64,000 bases of DNA from Australimonas brisbanensis (GTDB lineage: Bacteria; Chloroflexota; Dehalococcoidia; Lucifugimonadales; Australimonadaceae), in the NCBI GenBank assembly GCA_038147155.1, contig JAYQTA010000004.1:62001-126000 (forward strand). Reading direction: 5' to 3'. Under the pieces are notes generated by a model. The model made no database searches, was not told the origin of the DNA, and saw only the letters and a list, made by a program, of their open reading frames with translations. This document shows, one piece after another, positions 1 through 10,899 of this stretch; the stretch's first letter is position 1, and every line of letters starts with the position of its first letter. The position numbers were made by a program, and so were the translations under genes.

Positions 1-59
1 CAACCCGCCTCCATGCGTCCACACACCTGCCATCACCGCCGTCAGGGCCTGGTGGGGCG

Positions 60-76
60 CAGGGGGCGCCCCCCTG
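60..76. repeat. REP-like hairpin downstream of tlyA
   Basis: Perfect inverted repeat with a 7-bp G/C stem and a 3-base loop, 3 bases beyond the tlyA stop. Its core, GCAGGGGG-NNN-CCCCCTGC, recurs at 32582-32600 between another gene pair, and a looser relative lies at 25052-25070. It has no T-tract, so it is more likely a dispersed hairpin element than a classical terminator, though it may protect the 3' end of the tlyA mRNA. Confidence 0.5.
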
Positions 77-79
77 CCG

Positions 80-829
80 TCAGGCGTGCAGGAGCACGAA
101 GAACTCCCGGTTCCCGTCGCCCCCCTCGATGGGCGAGGGGCGCACCCCCTCCAGCCGCAGGCCGCGCTCGATGGCCCATAGGCAGAATCCACCCACCACC
201 TGCGCGTGGACCGCCGGGTCGCGAACGATCCCGCCCCGGCCCACCTGCTCGCGCCCCGCCTCGAACTGGGGTTTGACCAGCACCAGCGCCTGCCCCCCGG
301 CCCGCAGGTGCTCCAACGCGGCGGGCAGTACCAGGCGCAGGGAGATGAACGAAACGTCCGTCACCACCAGATCCACCGGCTCGGGCAGGGGGAACGGGTC
401 GCGCGCGTTCACCCCCTCCATGGACACCACGCGCGGGTCATCGCGCAGCTTGACCGCCAGCTGGCCGTGGCCCACATCCACCCCGTACACCCGCGCTGCT
501 CCCCCCTGGAGCAGGCAGTCCACGAAGCCGCCCGTGGAGGCGCCCACGTCCAGGGCAACCAGTCCCCGCACCTCCAGCCCGAAGGCATCGAGTGCCCCTG
601 CCAACTTCTCGCCGCCTCGGCCAACGAAGCGCGGGCGCTCGCGCACTCGCAGGGGGGTGCCGGCCGGTAGGGACTGACCGGGGCGCTCGATGCGCTGGGT
701 GCCGCTGAACACCTCACCCGCCAGCAGCAGGGCGCGGGCCTGCTCACGGCTGACGGCCAGGCCCTGCTCCACCAGCAACTGGTCGGCGCGGGCCTTGGCG
801 GGGCGCTTGGCGCGGGGTGTCTCAGCCAT
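80..829 (-). CDS. tlyA: TlyA family rRNA (cytidine-2'-O)-methyltransferase
   Basis: 249 aa, the usual length for TlyA/hemolysin A. Family members 2'-O-methylate 16S/23S rRNA using SAM. An S4 RNA-binding domain occupies about residues 12-75 (ADQLLVEQGLAVSREQARAL), followed by a Rossmann methyltransferase domain with the SAM motif DVGASTGGF. The K-D-K-E catalytic residues are recognisable in RGGEKL, VVTDVSF, LVKPQFE and EFFVLL. The ATG start is preceded by GGAG at 7-base spacing. It is divergent from rpmH and shares the 117-bp gap with that gene's promoter. The methyltransferase family is clear; the exact rRNA site is not visible. Confidence 0.93.
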   Translation of the reverse strand: MAETPRAKRPAKARADQLLVEQGLAVSREQARALLLAGEVFSGTQRIERPGQSLPAGTPLRVRERPRFVGRGGEKLAGALDAFGLEVRGLVALDVGASTGGFVDCLLQGGAARVYGVDVGHGQLAVKLRDDPRVVSMEGVNARDPFPLPEPVDLVVTDVSFISLRLVLPAALEHLRAGGQALVLVKPQFEAGREQVGRGGIVRDPAVHAQVVGGFCLWAIERGLRLEGVRPSPIEGGDGNREFFVLLHA

Positions 830-874
830 CGAGGTGCTCCGGCCTGCACGGGGCCATCATGGGGTTGCGTTGCT

Positions 875-903
875 TTGACACGGGCATGGCCCGCCAGTAT
901 ACT
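875..903 (+). promoter_or_regulatory. Consensus sigma-70-type promoter of the rpmH operon
   Basis: TTGACA (875-880), a 17-base spacer, then TATACT (898-903). This near-perfect housekeeping promoter lies 43 bases upstream of the rpmH GTG start and should drive rpmH-rnpA-yidD and probably the genes beyond. Confidence 0.85.
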
Positions 904-946
904 GGCCGTTCGGGCCACGGGCCCATCTCAGAGGGGAAATCAGACT

Positions 947-1084
947 GTGCCTAAGCGTACTTGGCAACCGAAGAAGCGCCGCCGTCAGCGGCGCCATGGC
1001 TTCATGGCTCGCATGCAGACCAGGGGTGGTCGCAGGGTGCTCAGCGCCCGGCGGCTCAAGGGCAGGCACGTCCTGGCGGTCTAG
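947..1084 (+). CDS. rpmH: 50S ribosomal protein L34
   Basis: 45 aa, GTG start, with a GAGGGG Shine-Dalgarno at 931-936. The product (PKRTWQPKKRRRQRRHGF, then MQTRGGRRVLSARRLKGR) is a canonical very basic L34 and a structural component of the large ribosomal subunit. The length and internal MARMQTRGGR block match the family. It heads the conserved rpmH-rnpA-yidD-yidC-jag array; dnaA, the usual upstream neighbour in many bacteria, is replaced here by divergent tlyA. Confidence 0.96.
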   Translation: MPKRTWQPKKRRRQRRHGFMARMQTRGGRRVLSARRLKGRHVLAV

Positions 1085-1102
1085 CCCGCGGGCGGAGCGC
1101 CC

Positions 1103-1468
1103 ATGACGGATCAGTCCCTGGGGCAGGAGCAGCGTCTGCGCAAGCGCGCTGACTTCGACCGCCTGCGCGTTGAGGGCCGCTCCCGCACCACCCCCCATCT
1201 CGTCCTCCGCGTGGCGCCCAACAGCCTGCCGCACCCCCGCTACGGCGTGGTGGTGAGCAAGCGCGTGGCGCCCAAGGCGGTCGAGCGTAACCGACTGCGG
1301 CGCAGGCTGCGGGAGGTGCTCCGGCGCAACCCGGCGCGGGCAGGATGGGATATCCTGCTCATCGCGCGCGGTGGCGCCTCCCGGGTGGGATTCGCGCAAC
1401 TGCGTGAGGCGGTGCTGGAACTGGAGCGCCGGCTGGGCGTGCAGGACGGGTCGGAACAGACGGTATGA
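1103..1468 (+). CDS. rnpA: Ribonuclease P protein component
   Basis: 121 aa. RnpA binds RNase P RNA and helps process tRNA 5' ends. The basic RNR motif is present (KAVERNRLRRRLREVLR, about residues 58-74), preceded by GVVVSKRV, both hallmarks of the family. ATG start 18 bases after rpmH. Its last four bases overlap the yidD start (ATGA), so translation is probably coupled. Confidence 0.95.
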   Translation: MTDQSLGQEQRLRKRADFDRLRVEGRSRTTPHLVLRVAPNSLPHPRYGVVVSKRVAPKAVERNRLRRRLREVLRRNPARAGWDILLIARGGASRVGFAQLREAVLELERRLGVQDGSEQTV

Positions 1469-1737
1469 GGGAGTGGATGCGGGCAGCTGTTCTCGGCCTC
1501 ATCGGGCTCTACCAGCGGGTGCTCTCGCCCTACTGGCCGGGCGCGTGCCGTTACCAGCCCACCTGCTCCCACTACGCCCAGGAAGCCATCGAGCGCCACG
1601 GGGTGGCGCGCGGCGGCTGGCTCACCCTGCGGCGGCTGGCGCGCTGCACCCCGTGGGGTGGGCGCGGCTATGACCCGGTACCCCCGGCGCACGCCGGACA
1701 CCGGCACGGACAGGACATGACCGGGCTCATTCCCTAG
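1465..1737 (+). CDS. yidD: Membrane protein insertion efficiency factor YidD
   Basis: 90 aa. YidD is a small membrane-associated protein that assists YidC-dependent insertion. An amphipathic N-terminal helix (GLIGLYQRVLSPYWPG) is followed by the family signature C-R-Y-x-P-T-C-S-x-Y-A and by a C-x-P-W-x-x-x-G block. The start overlaps the rnpA stop by 4 bases. The C-terminal 20 residues are divergent and His/Pro-rich. Confidence 0.94.
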   Translation: MREWMRAAVLGLIGLYQRVLSPYWPGACRYQPTCSHYAQEAIERHGVARGGWLTLRRLARCTPWGGRGYDPVPPAHAGHRHGQDMTGLIP

Positions 1738-1789
1738 GGAAGGGGCCCGCCGGGTGCGACTCACCGCACCGTAACGAAGGGATACGGAC

Positions 1790-2956
1790 GTGACCAGATC
1801 CGGTCATCGCGTACGGGGCCGCCGCGCAGCCCTCCTGTTGGCGGGCGCGCTCCTTGCCATCGCCGCCCTGGCGGGCTGCACCCAATCGCGCTCCGCCGCC
1901 TCCCAGTCCTGGTCGGGCATCGTCGTGGACGGAGCGAACGTTTACGTGGGCACCCGGGAGGGGCGGGTGATCCAACTCAACGCCGCCACCGGCGCGCCGG
2001 GCGTTGCGCCCTATGAAGCACCCGCCGCCTCGCGCAACGAGGCCTCCCCCGCCTTCTATGGCACCCCCACCGTCTCCGGTGGCCGGGTGCTAGTGGGGGG
2101 CTACCAAGGCATCGTTTACAGCCTCGATGCCGCCACCCTGAGCGGTGCCCTCACCTACGAGATTCCCTCCAGCGGCCTCACCAAGGGCATCGCGGGCTCC
2201 GTCGTCCCCGCTGGCGATGCCCTGGTGGTCGCCGCCACCGAGGACGCCAACCAGGGCCGCCTCTACGTGCTGGAGGCGGCCTCTCTCACCGAGCGCTGTC
2301 GCTACCCCGCCGCGGGTGCTGAGCCCACCGGCCAACTGTGGACCACCCCCGTGGTGGTGGATGGGGTCGCCTACTTCGGCGGCCTCGGCCACAAGCTCCA
2401 CGCCGTGGATCTGGCAGACTGCTCCCTCGCCTGGGCCCAGCCCACTCAGCTCGACGGGGCCATCGTCGCGCCGCCCCTGGCGGTGGACGGGATGCTCTAC
2501 CTGGGTGCCTTCGACCGCACCTTCTACGCCGTGGACATGGCCACCGGTGCTGCCCAGGCGCTCTTCGAGGGCGAGGGGTGGTTCTGGGCGCAGCCCGCCA
2601 CCGATGGCGCGCGCGTCTACGCCGCCAACCTGGACGGCCACCTGCACGCCTATGACCTGACCAGCGGCGCCCTCGCCTGGACCTACCCTGCCAAGGGGAA
2701 GGGCGACCCCATCGTTTCCGCCCCCGTGGTGGTCGACGGCCAGGTCGTCTTCGCATCGGACTCCGAGGTACTCACCGTGCTGGATGGCGCCACCGGCGCG
2801 CTCCAGTGGGACCGCAAGCTCACCGCCAAGGTGCGCGCACCCCTCACCGCCGCAGGCTCCGTGGTCTACATCCACGCGCTCGACGAGACCGTCAGCGCCG
2901 TGGACCTGGCCACCAAGCGGCTGGTGTGGGACCGCAACCTGGACGACGTGAAGTAG
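1790..2956 (+). CDS. PQQ-like beta-propeller lipoprotein, BamB-like
   Basis: 388 aa, GTG start. A lipoprotein signal ends in LAGC (Cys at about residue 29), so the mature protein should be anchored outside the cytoplasmic membrane. The rest is repeated PQQ-type blades: recurrent VVDGVAYFGG, VDGMLYLGAFDRTFYAVD and DGQVVFASDSEVLTVLDGATG, each with an xxYAxDxxTG-like end. This is the architecture of BamB and related propellers, which act as binding platforms. It sits between yidD and yidC with a 12-base gap to yidC, suggesting a role in membrane or extracytoplasmic protein biogenesis. That role is inferred from position only; the PQQ-binding residues of quinoprotein dehydrogenases are not evident. 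Confidence 0.8.
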   Translation: MTRSGHRVRGRRAALLLAGALLAIAALAGCTQSRSAASQSWSGIVVDGANVYVGTREGRVIQLNAATGAPGVAPYEAPAASRNEASPAFYGTPTVSGGRVLVGGYQGIVYSLDAATLSGALTYEIPSSGLTKGIAGSVVPAGDALVVAATEDANQGRLYVLEAASLTERCRYPAAGAEPTGQLWTTPVVVDGVAYFGGLGHKLHAVDLADCSLAWAQPTQLDGAIVAPPLAVDGMLYLGAFDRTFYAVDMATGAAQALFEGEGWFWAQPATDGARVYAANLDGHLHAYDLTSGALAWTYPAKGKGDPIVSAPVVVDGQVVFASDSEVLTVLDGATGALQWDRKLTAKVRAPLTAAGSVVYIHALDETVSAVDLATKRLVWDRNLDDVK

Positions 2957-2968
2957 GAGAGCGGGCGC

Positions 2969-3949
2969 ATGGAATTCCTCGGCCTGCTCTGGAACGAAGT
3001 GGTCACCCGCCCGATGACCAACTCCCTGCTGCTGCTCTACGTGCTGCTCGCCTCCAACCTGGGGTTGGCCATCATCGCCTTCACGGTGGTGGTGCGTGGA
3101 CTCACCTACCCCCTGGTGGTGCGTCAGCTACGCCAGACCCGCAAGTTGCAGGCGCTTCAGCCCCGCATCAAGGAGCTGAACGAGCGTCACAAGAACAACC
3201 CCCAGGTGCGCGGGCAGGAGATGATGAAGCTCTACCGCGAGATGGGCGTGAACCCCATCGGCTGCCTGGGCCCCATGGTGATCCAGATGCCCATCTTCAT
3301 CGGGCTGTTCTGGGCCATCAACAACGTGCTCCCTTTCACCCCTGAGAACCTTGCGGGCCTCTCCGGCCGCATGTACGGATGGCTGCCGCACCTGGACGCC
3401 ATCGTGCCCGTGAACAGGGGATTCCTGGGCATGGACCTGGCGCTGGAGCCCATGCGCTCCGGCTCCATCCTGGGCTACGCCCTGGTGGGCCTCTCGGGCC
3501 TGACCATGTACGTCCAGCAGAAGATGACCCAGGGCCCGTCCATGGACCCCCAGCAGGCCAGCACCCAGCGCATGATGCTGTTCATGTTCCCGGTGATGTT
3601 CGGGATGTTCAGCCTCTTCTTCCCGCTGGGCCTGGTGATCTACTGGGTGGCCTCCAACCTCATCGGCATCGTGATGCAGTATCTCGTGACCGGCCGCGGT
3701 GGGCTCGCTCCCGTGCCCGCCGCCGCCGGCGCCAGCCGGCAGGCGCCCTCACCCTCTCGTCCTCGGCGCCCATCGCGCATGGGCCCCACCCTCTCAGGTG
3801 CGCTGCCACCGGCCAAGGAGCACAACGGAGATGGAGCAACAGCCCAAGAGCCTGACCAGGACGGCGAAGACGGTGGACGAAGCGGTGGAGCTCGCCCTCC
3901 TCGAACTCGGCGTCGGCCGCGACGAGGTGGCGGTCGACGTCCTCAGTAG
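2969..3949 (+). CDS. yidC: YidC/Oxa1/SpoIIIJ membrane protein insertase
   Basis: 326 aa, ATG start with AGGAG Shine-Dalgarno. It inserts and folds membrane proteins with or without SecYEG. Membrane segments are recognisable at about residues 18-45 (including the conserved positively charged residue in FTVVVRGLTYPL), 98-120 (GCLGPMVIQMPIFIGLFWAI), 165-185 and 210-240. This is the short, Gram-positive-like form without the large periplasmic domain. From about residue 245 the tail is Pro/Arg-rich and very basic, which suits ribosome binding. The stop lies 119 bases inside jag in another frame, so the last 40 or so residues are encoded over the jag start. Confidence 0.93.
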   Translation: MEFLGLLWNEVVTRPMTNSLLLLYVLLASNLGLAIIAFTVVVRGLTYPLVVRQLRQTRKLQALQPRIKELNERHKNNPQVRGQEMMKLYREMGVNPIGCLGPMVIQMPIFIGLFWAINNVLPFTPENLAGLSGRMYGWLPHLDAIVPVNRGFLGMDLALEPMRSGSILGYALVGLSGLTMYVQQKMTQGPSMDPQQASTQRMMLFMFPVMFGMFSLFFPLGLVIYWVASNLIGIVMQYLVTGRGGLAPVPAAAGASRQAPSPSRPRRPSRMGPTLSGALPPAKEHNGDGATAQEPDQDGEDGGRSGGARPPRTRRRPRRGGGRRPQ

Positions 3950-4529
3950 GGGCCGTTCAGGCATCCTGGGTATCGGCTCGGAGCCCGCGCAGGTGCGGGT
4001 GAGCCTCATCACCTCGGATTCCGCCAACGCGCGTCCGGGCCTCGGCATCGTCAATGATCTGCTGGACCTGCTGGACACCGACGCCACCGCGACGATCCGC
4101 TCCTCGGGCACCGGCCCGGAGGACCCCGCCATCATCGACATCGAGGGCGAGGACGCGGGCCTCATCATCGGGCGGCGCGGCGAGACGCTGCGCTCCTTCC
4201 AGTTCGTGGTCAACGTGATCCTTGGCCACCAGCAGGAGCACCCCGTGCCCGTGGTGGTCGACGTGGAGCAGTACCGCGAGCGGCGCGAGCGCCAGTTGCG
4301 CGGCACCGCTCAGCGCATGGCTGAGCGCGCCGCCGCCTCCGGGCGGCCCGTGGCACTGGAACCCATGTCCCCGGCCGAGCGGCGCATCATCCACATGGCC
4401 CTGGCCGACGACCGTTCCGTCACCACTGCGTCCAGTGGAGAGGGCTCTGCGCGTCACGTGGTCATCACCCCCACCGGCGCCGCAGCAAGGCGCTCCGGAC
4501 GGCGCCGCCCGTCCGGCGAGGGCCGCTGA
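3831..4529 (+). CDS. jag: Jag/KhpB RNA-binding protein (Jag_N, KH, R3H)
   Basis: 232 aa. The ATG is chosen because AAGGAG precedes it and the Jag_N domain (TAKTVDEAVELALLELG, then GRSGILGIG) begins at once. A KH domain follows with the GxxG loop IIGRRGETL at about residues 110-118, and a C-terminal R3H domain has the signature AERRIIHMAL. KhpB/Jag binds RNA and affects cell-wall and division functions in Firmicutes, and commonly follows yidC as it does here. The start lies inside the yidC coding region. Confidence 0.92.
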   Translation: MEQQPKSLTRTAKTVDEAVELALLELGVGRDEVAVDVLSRGRSGILGIGSEPAQVRVSLITSDSANARPGLGIVNDLLDLLDTDATATIRSSGTGPEDPAIIDIEGEDAGLIIGRRGETLRSFQFVVNVILGHQQEHPVPVVVDVEQYRERRERQLRGTAQRMAERAAASGRPVALEPMSPAERRIIHMALADDRSVTTASSGEGSARHVVITPTGAAARRSGRRRPSGEGR

Positions 4530-4542
4530 GGCCCCCGCCATC

Positions 4543-5454
4543 GTGGAGCAGGAGCACACGGGTGACCCCTCACCCCTGACCCCGGGGGCGCGTGCGCGGC
4601 TCATCAGCCGCCAACGGCTTACCGTGGTGCTGGCGCTGCCCTTCGCCGTCCTCCTGGCCTCCTCCGTCCTCTCCTGGCTGTGGGAGGCGGTGGGGCTGCC
4701 GGGTGTGCTCGGCGCCCTCACCCCGCCCGGCGCGTTGGCGCTGGTGGTGGTGGTGGCCCTCTCCATGCAAGCCCTGCGCCGTCAACTGCCCCTGGGCATG
4801 CTCACCTGGCTCCCGGCGGGTCAGGGCGCGCTGGTGCTGCTCACCACCGGGTTCGCCGCGGGCGTGGCGGACTCCTCGGCCTCCATCGCCGTCATCGCCG
4901 CCTATATCGTCATCTTCCTCATCTGCCTGGGCATCGCCTTCGCCGTGGCGCGGGAGGGCCAGGCGCTGGGCTTCGCCTTCGTCGCGCTGTTCATCCTCAC
5001 CCAGGCAGCCCGCTTCCCCGTGTTCGGTGAGGGGGTGCCCCTCCCGGCCCTGCTCACCCTGCTCGCCCTGCTCCGGGCGGCCGGTGAGCTGGCCATCCTG
5101 GTCTGGCTGGTGCGTGGGCTCATCGAGGCACCTGAGGGCGGCATGAAACCCTTCGCGGCGGGCCTGGTGGCCCTGGCGTTGGGGCACGGCGCCCTGGCCG
5201 GTTGGGAGGACCCGCTCCTGGGCGGCGGGCTCACCCTCGCCGCCTACGCCGAGCAGGTGCTCCGCTGGCTCATGCTGGCCAGTATCCAACTGGGCATGAT
5301 CTCCGTGCTGGTGCGCTTCCGCATCACCTCCGCCATGCTGGAGGAGACCGACCGGGAGCGCGCCGCCGCCGAGGCTGCCGGTGCCGCTCAGGCCGAGATG
5401 GAGGACGCGGGCGCTGACGCCCCCTCACGGCGGCGCAGACGCAGGCGGCGTTGA
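4543..5454 (+). CDS. Polytopic membrane protein of unknown function
   Basis: About 303 aa from a GTG at 4543, the only sensible start between the jag stop and the first membrane helix; the Shine-Dalgarno is weak. About eight hydrophobic segments are visible (LTVVLALPFAVLLASSVLSW, ALALVVVVALSM, IAVIAAYIVIFLICLGIAF, LPALLTLLALLRAAGELAIL and others). The protein ends in an Ala/Glu helix (TDRERAAAEAAGAAQAEMED) followed by eight consecutive arginines. The basic tail resembles that of YidC upstream and may contact RNA or anionic lipid, but this is a guess. No family was recognised. Confidence 0.7.
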   Translation: MEQEHTGDPSPLTPGARARLISRQRLTVVLALPFAVLLASSVLSWLWEAVGLPGVLGALTPPGALALVVVVALSMQALRRQLPLGMLTWLPAGQGALVLLTTGFAAGVADSSASIAVIAAYIVIFLICLGIAFAVAREGQALGFAFVALFILTQAARFPVFGEGVPLPALLTLLALLRAAGELAILVWLVRGLIEAPEGGMKPFAAGLVALALGHGALAGWEDPLLGGGLTLAAYAEQVLRWLMLASIQLGMISVLVRFRITSAMLEETDRERAAAEAAGAAQAEMEDAGADAPSRRRRRRRR

Positions 5455-5509
5455 CGCCCCGGACCGCAGATGGAATCCTGGCCCGATAGCCACTCGAGAG
5501 GTCTTGCCC

Positions 5510-8833
<3,324 letters not shown>

Positions 8834-8864
8834 GGGACACCCCCACTCCTCAGGAGGCAGCGGC

Positions 8865-9833
8865 ATGAGCGTGCTCATCACCGGCGGCATGGGCTTCATC
8901 GGCCTGCACACCGTCAAGGCATTCGTGGACGCGGGCGAGCAGGTCGTCGCCACCTACCGTGAGACGTGGCGACCGCAGCCCTTCCTGGCGGACGCCGTCG
9001 CGTCCGGGCAGGTGGTCTACGAGCAGGCTGACATCGGCGTGCCCGGCGTGCTGGTGGGGCTGGCGCGCAAGCACCAGGCCCAGAGCATCGTCCACCTGGC
9101 GATTCACGGGCGCGCGCTGCCCGACCCGGGCGACGACCTGCGCATTAACATGGACAAGCTGGCTGTGCTGCTGGACGCCGCGCGCCACGCCGGCGTGCGC
9201 CGCATCACCACCGCGTCCTCCTCCGCCATCTACTTCGACGCACCGGCGGGCCCCTTCCACGAGGACCAGCCCATCTCCCTCTCCACCCGCCTGCAGCCCG
9301 CGGCCTTCAAGCGTGCGTGGGAGATCCTCTCGTGCAACTACGCCGACAACTACGCCGCCTCCGGTGACTTCGAGCTGGTGACCCTGCGCATCGGCGGGGT
9401 GTACGGGCCCCTCTACCGGTCGCTGTTCAACCTGCCCTCGCGCCTGGTGCACGCCGCCGTGAAGGGCGAGGCGCCGGACCTCTCCCCCGAGCGTGGCGGG
9501 GTCCCCTTCGCGGGTGATGCCGTGGACATGCCCTACGTGGGTGACGTTGCCGAGGGCATCCGCACGGTGCACACGGCGCGCGCCCTCTCTCACCGGCTCT
9601 ACAACCTGGGCACGGGCGCCGTCACCACCAACGCGCAGATACTGGCCGCCGTGCAGGCCGCCGTGCCCGGCTTCGAGGCCCCGCTTCAGGAGGGCACGGG
9701 CCCGCGCCACCGGGCAGACGCCTACATGGACACCACGCGCCTCACGGGCGAGCTGGGCTGGCGGCCCCGGCGCACCTTGGCCGAGGGCATCGCGGCCTAC
9801 GCCGACTGGCTGCGCGCGGGCAACCCCTTCTAG
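8865..9833 (+). CDS. NAD-dependent epimerase/dehydratase-family protein (copy 1)
   Basis: 322 aa, AGGAGG Shine-Dalgarno before ATG. An extended-SDR Rossmann fold begins at residue 1 (GGMGFIGLHT, the GxxGxxG NAD loop). Strand and motif order follow UDP-sugar epimerases: DIGVPGV, VHLAIHG, ASSSAIYF. At the usual YxxxK site the sequence is PAAFKRAWE, so the catalytic tyrosine is missing, while the downstream GVYGP block is kept. The next gene is a close paralogue. The product could be a repurposed SDR that binds nucleotide without normal epimerase chemistry. The substrate is unknown. Confidence 0.8.
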   Translation: MSVLITGGMGFIGLHTVKAFVDAGEQVVATYRETWRPQPFLADAVASGQVVYEQADIGVPGVLVGLARKHQAQSIVHLAIHGRALPDPGDDLRINMDKLAVLLDAARHAGVRRITTASSSAIYFDAPAGPFHEDQPISLSTRLQPAAFKRAWEILSCNYADNYAASGDFELVTLRIGGVYGPLYRSLFNLPSRLVHAAVKGEAPDLSPERGGVPFAGDAVDMPYVGDVAEGIRTVHTARALSHRLYNLGTGAVTTNAQILAAVQAAVPGFEAPLQEGTGPRHRADAYMDTTRLTGELGWRPRRTLAEGIAAYADWLRAGNPF

Positions 9834-9945
9834 CCCTGCCCTCTGTGCCTTGGGCCTAGCCCCGCCGCGCCCGTTGCGGTAGGCTTGCGCCGCCCTGCGG
9901 GGCGCCGATCCCAGGGCCGCTTCAGGCCACCAACGGAGGGGAAAG

Positions 9946-10896
9946 ATGTCCGTTCTCATCACCGGCGGCATGGGCTTCATCGGCCTGCACACCGCTCGCG
10001 CCTTCGTGGACGCGGGCGAGGACTGCGTCATCACCTACTTCCAGACGTGGCGCGAGCCCTCGTTCATCAAGGACGAGTACGGCAAGCACGTCACGGTGGA
10101 GAAGGCCGACGTCTCCGACCCCAACGTGGTCAAGCAGCTGGCCGCCAAGCACAAGGTGGACAGCATCCTGCACCTGGCCGTCCCGGGCGTGGCCGCCCTC
10201 TCGGCCGCCGAGGACTACCGCGTCAACATGGACGGGCTCATCGGCGTGCTGGAGGCGGCGCGGGAGCTGGGCGTGCGGCGTCTGTCCATCGCCTCCTCCG
10301 TCGCCGTCTACGCCTCGTTGGGCGACGGCCCCCTGCGGGAGGATGCGCTGCTGCCCGTTACCTCCGGCAACCCCACCGAGACGTTCAAGAAGGCGTGGGA
10401 GGTGCTGGGCACCCACTACGCCGACCGCACCAAGCTGGATGTGGCCTTCCTGCGCATCGCGGGCATCTGGGGCCCCCTCTACCACTCCATGATGAACCTG
10501 CCCTCGCGCCTGGCCCACGCCGCCGTGAAGAACGCCGAGCCGGACTTCTCGCCCGGCAAGGGTGGCGTGCCCTTCGCCGAGGATGCCCAGGACCTGTGCT
10601 ACGTGAAGGACACCGCCCAGGGCATCCGCATCGTCCACCAGGCCCCCACGTTGGAGCACCGCGTCTACAACATCGGCCAGGGCGCGCCCACCTCGGTGGG
10701 TCAGCTGGTGGCCGCCGTGAAGAAGGCCAAGCCCTCCGCCAAGCTGGAGGTCAACCCCGGCAAGGGGCCGCGCAACAAGCAGAACAACTACATGGACATC
10801 TCGCGCGCCGCTGCGCTGGGCTACAAGCCTGCCTTCACGCCCGAGGCCGCCATGGCCGACTACATCGGCTGGCTCGACGCCGGCAACGAGAAATAA
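9946..10896 (+). CDS. NAD-dependent epimerase/dehydratase-family protein (copy 2)
   Basis: 316 aa, preceded by GGAGGGG. It is a paralogue of the upstream gene: the first 10 residues after Met-Ser-Val-Leu are the same GGMGFIG block, and VPFAxDAxDxxYVxDxAxGIR is shared. The SDR serine region is ASSVAVYAS, but the YxxxK position again lacks Tyr (PTETFKKAWE). It ends 3 bases before the aspartate dehydrogenase-like gene, so it belongs with genes running to 14044. A catabolic sugar or sugar-acid role is plausible but not shown. Confidence 0.8.
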   Translation: MSVLITGGMGFIGLHTARAFVDAGEDCVITYFQTWREPSFIKDEYGKHVTVEKADVSDPNVVKQLAAKHKVDSILHLAVPGVAALSAAEDYRVNMDGLIGVLEAARELGVRRLSIASSVAVYASLGDGPLREDALLPVTSGNPTETFKKAWEVLGTHYADRTKLDVAFLRIAGIWGPLYHSMMNLPSRLAHAAVKNAEPDFSPGKGGVPFAEDAQDLCYVKDTAQGIRIVHQAPTLEHRVYNIGQGAPTSVGQLVAAVKKAKPSAKLEVNPGKGPRNKQNNYMDISRAAALGYKPAFTPEAAMADYIGWLDAGNEK

Positions 10897-10899
10897 CCC

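Noticed and set aside
1..946. Possible oriC/dnaA region beside rpmH
   Set aside because: No DnaA boxes cluster, no dnaA or dnaN; the space holds tlyA and one promoter.
5455..5509. T-box riboswitch before ileS
   Set aside because: Only 55 bp separate ileS from the upstream gene, too short for a T-box, and no specifier or antiterminator motif is seen.
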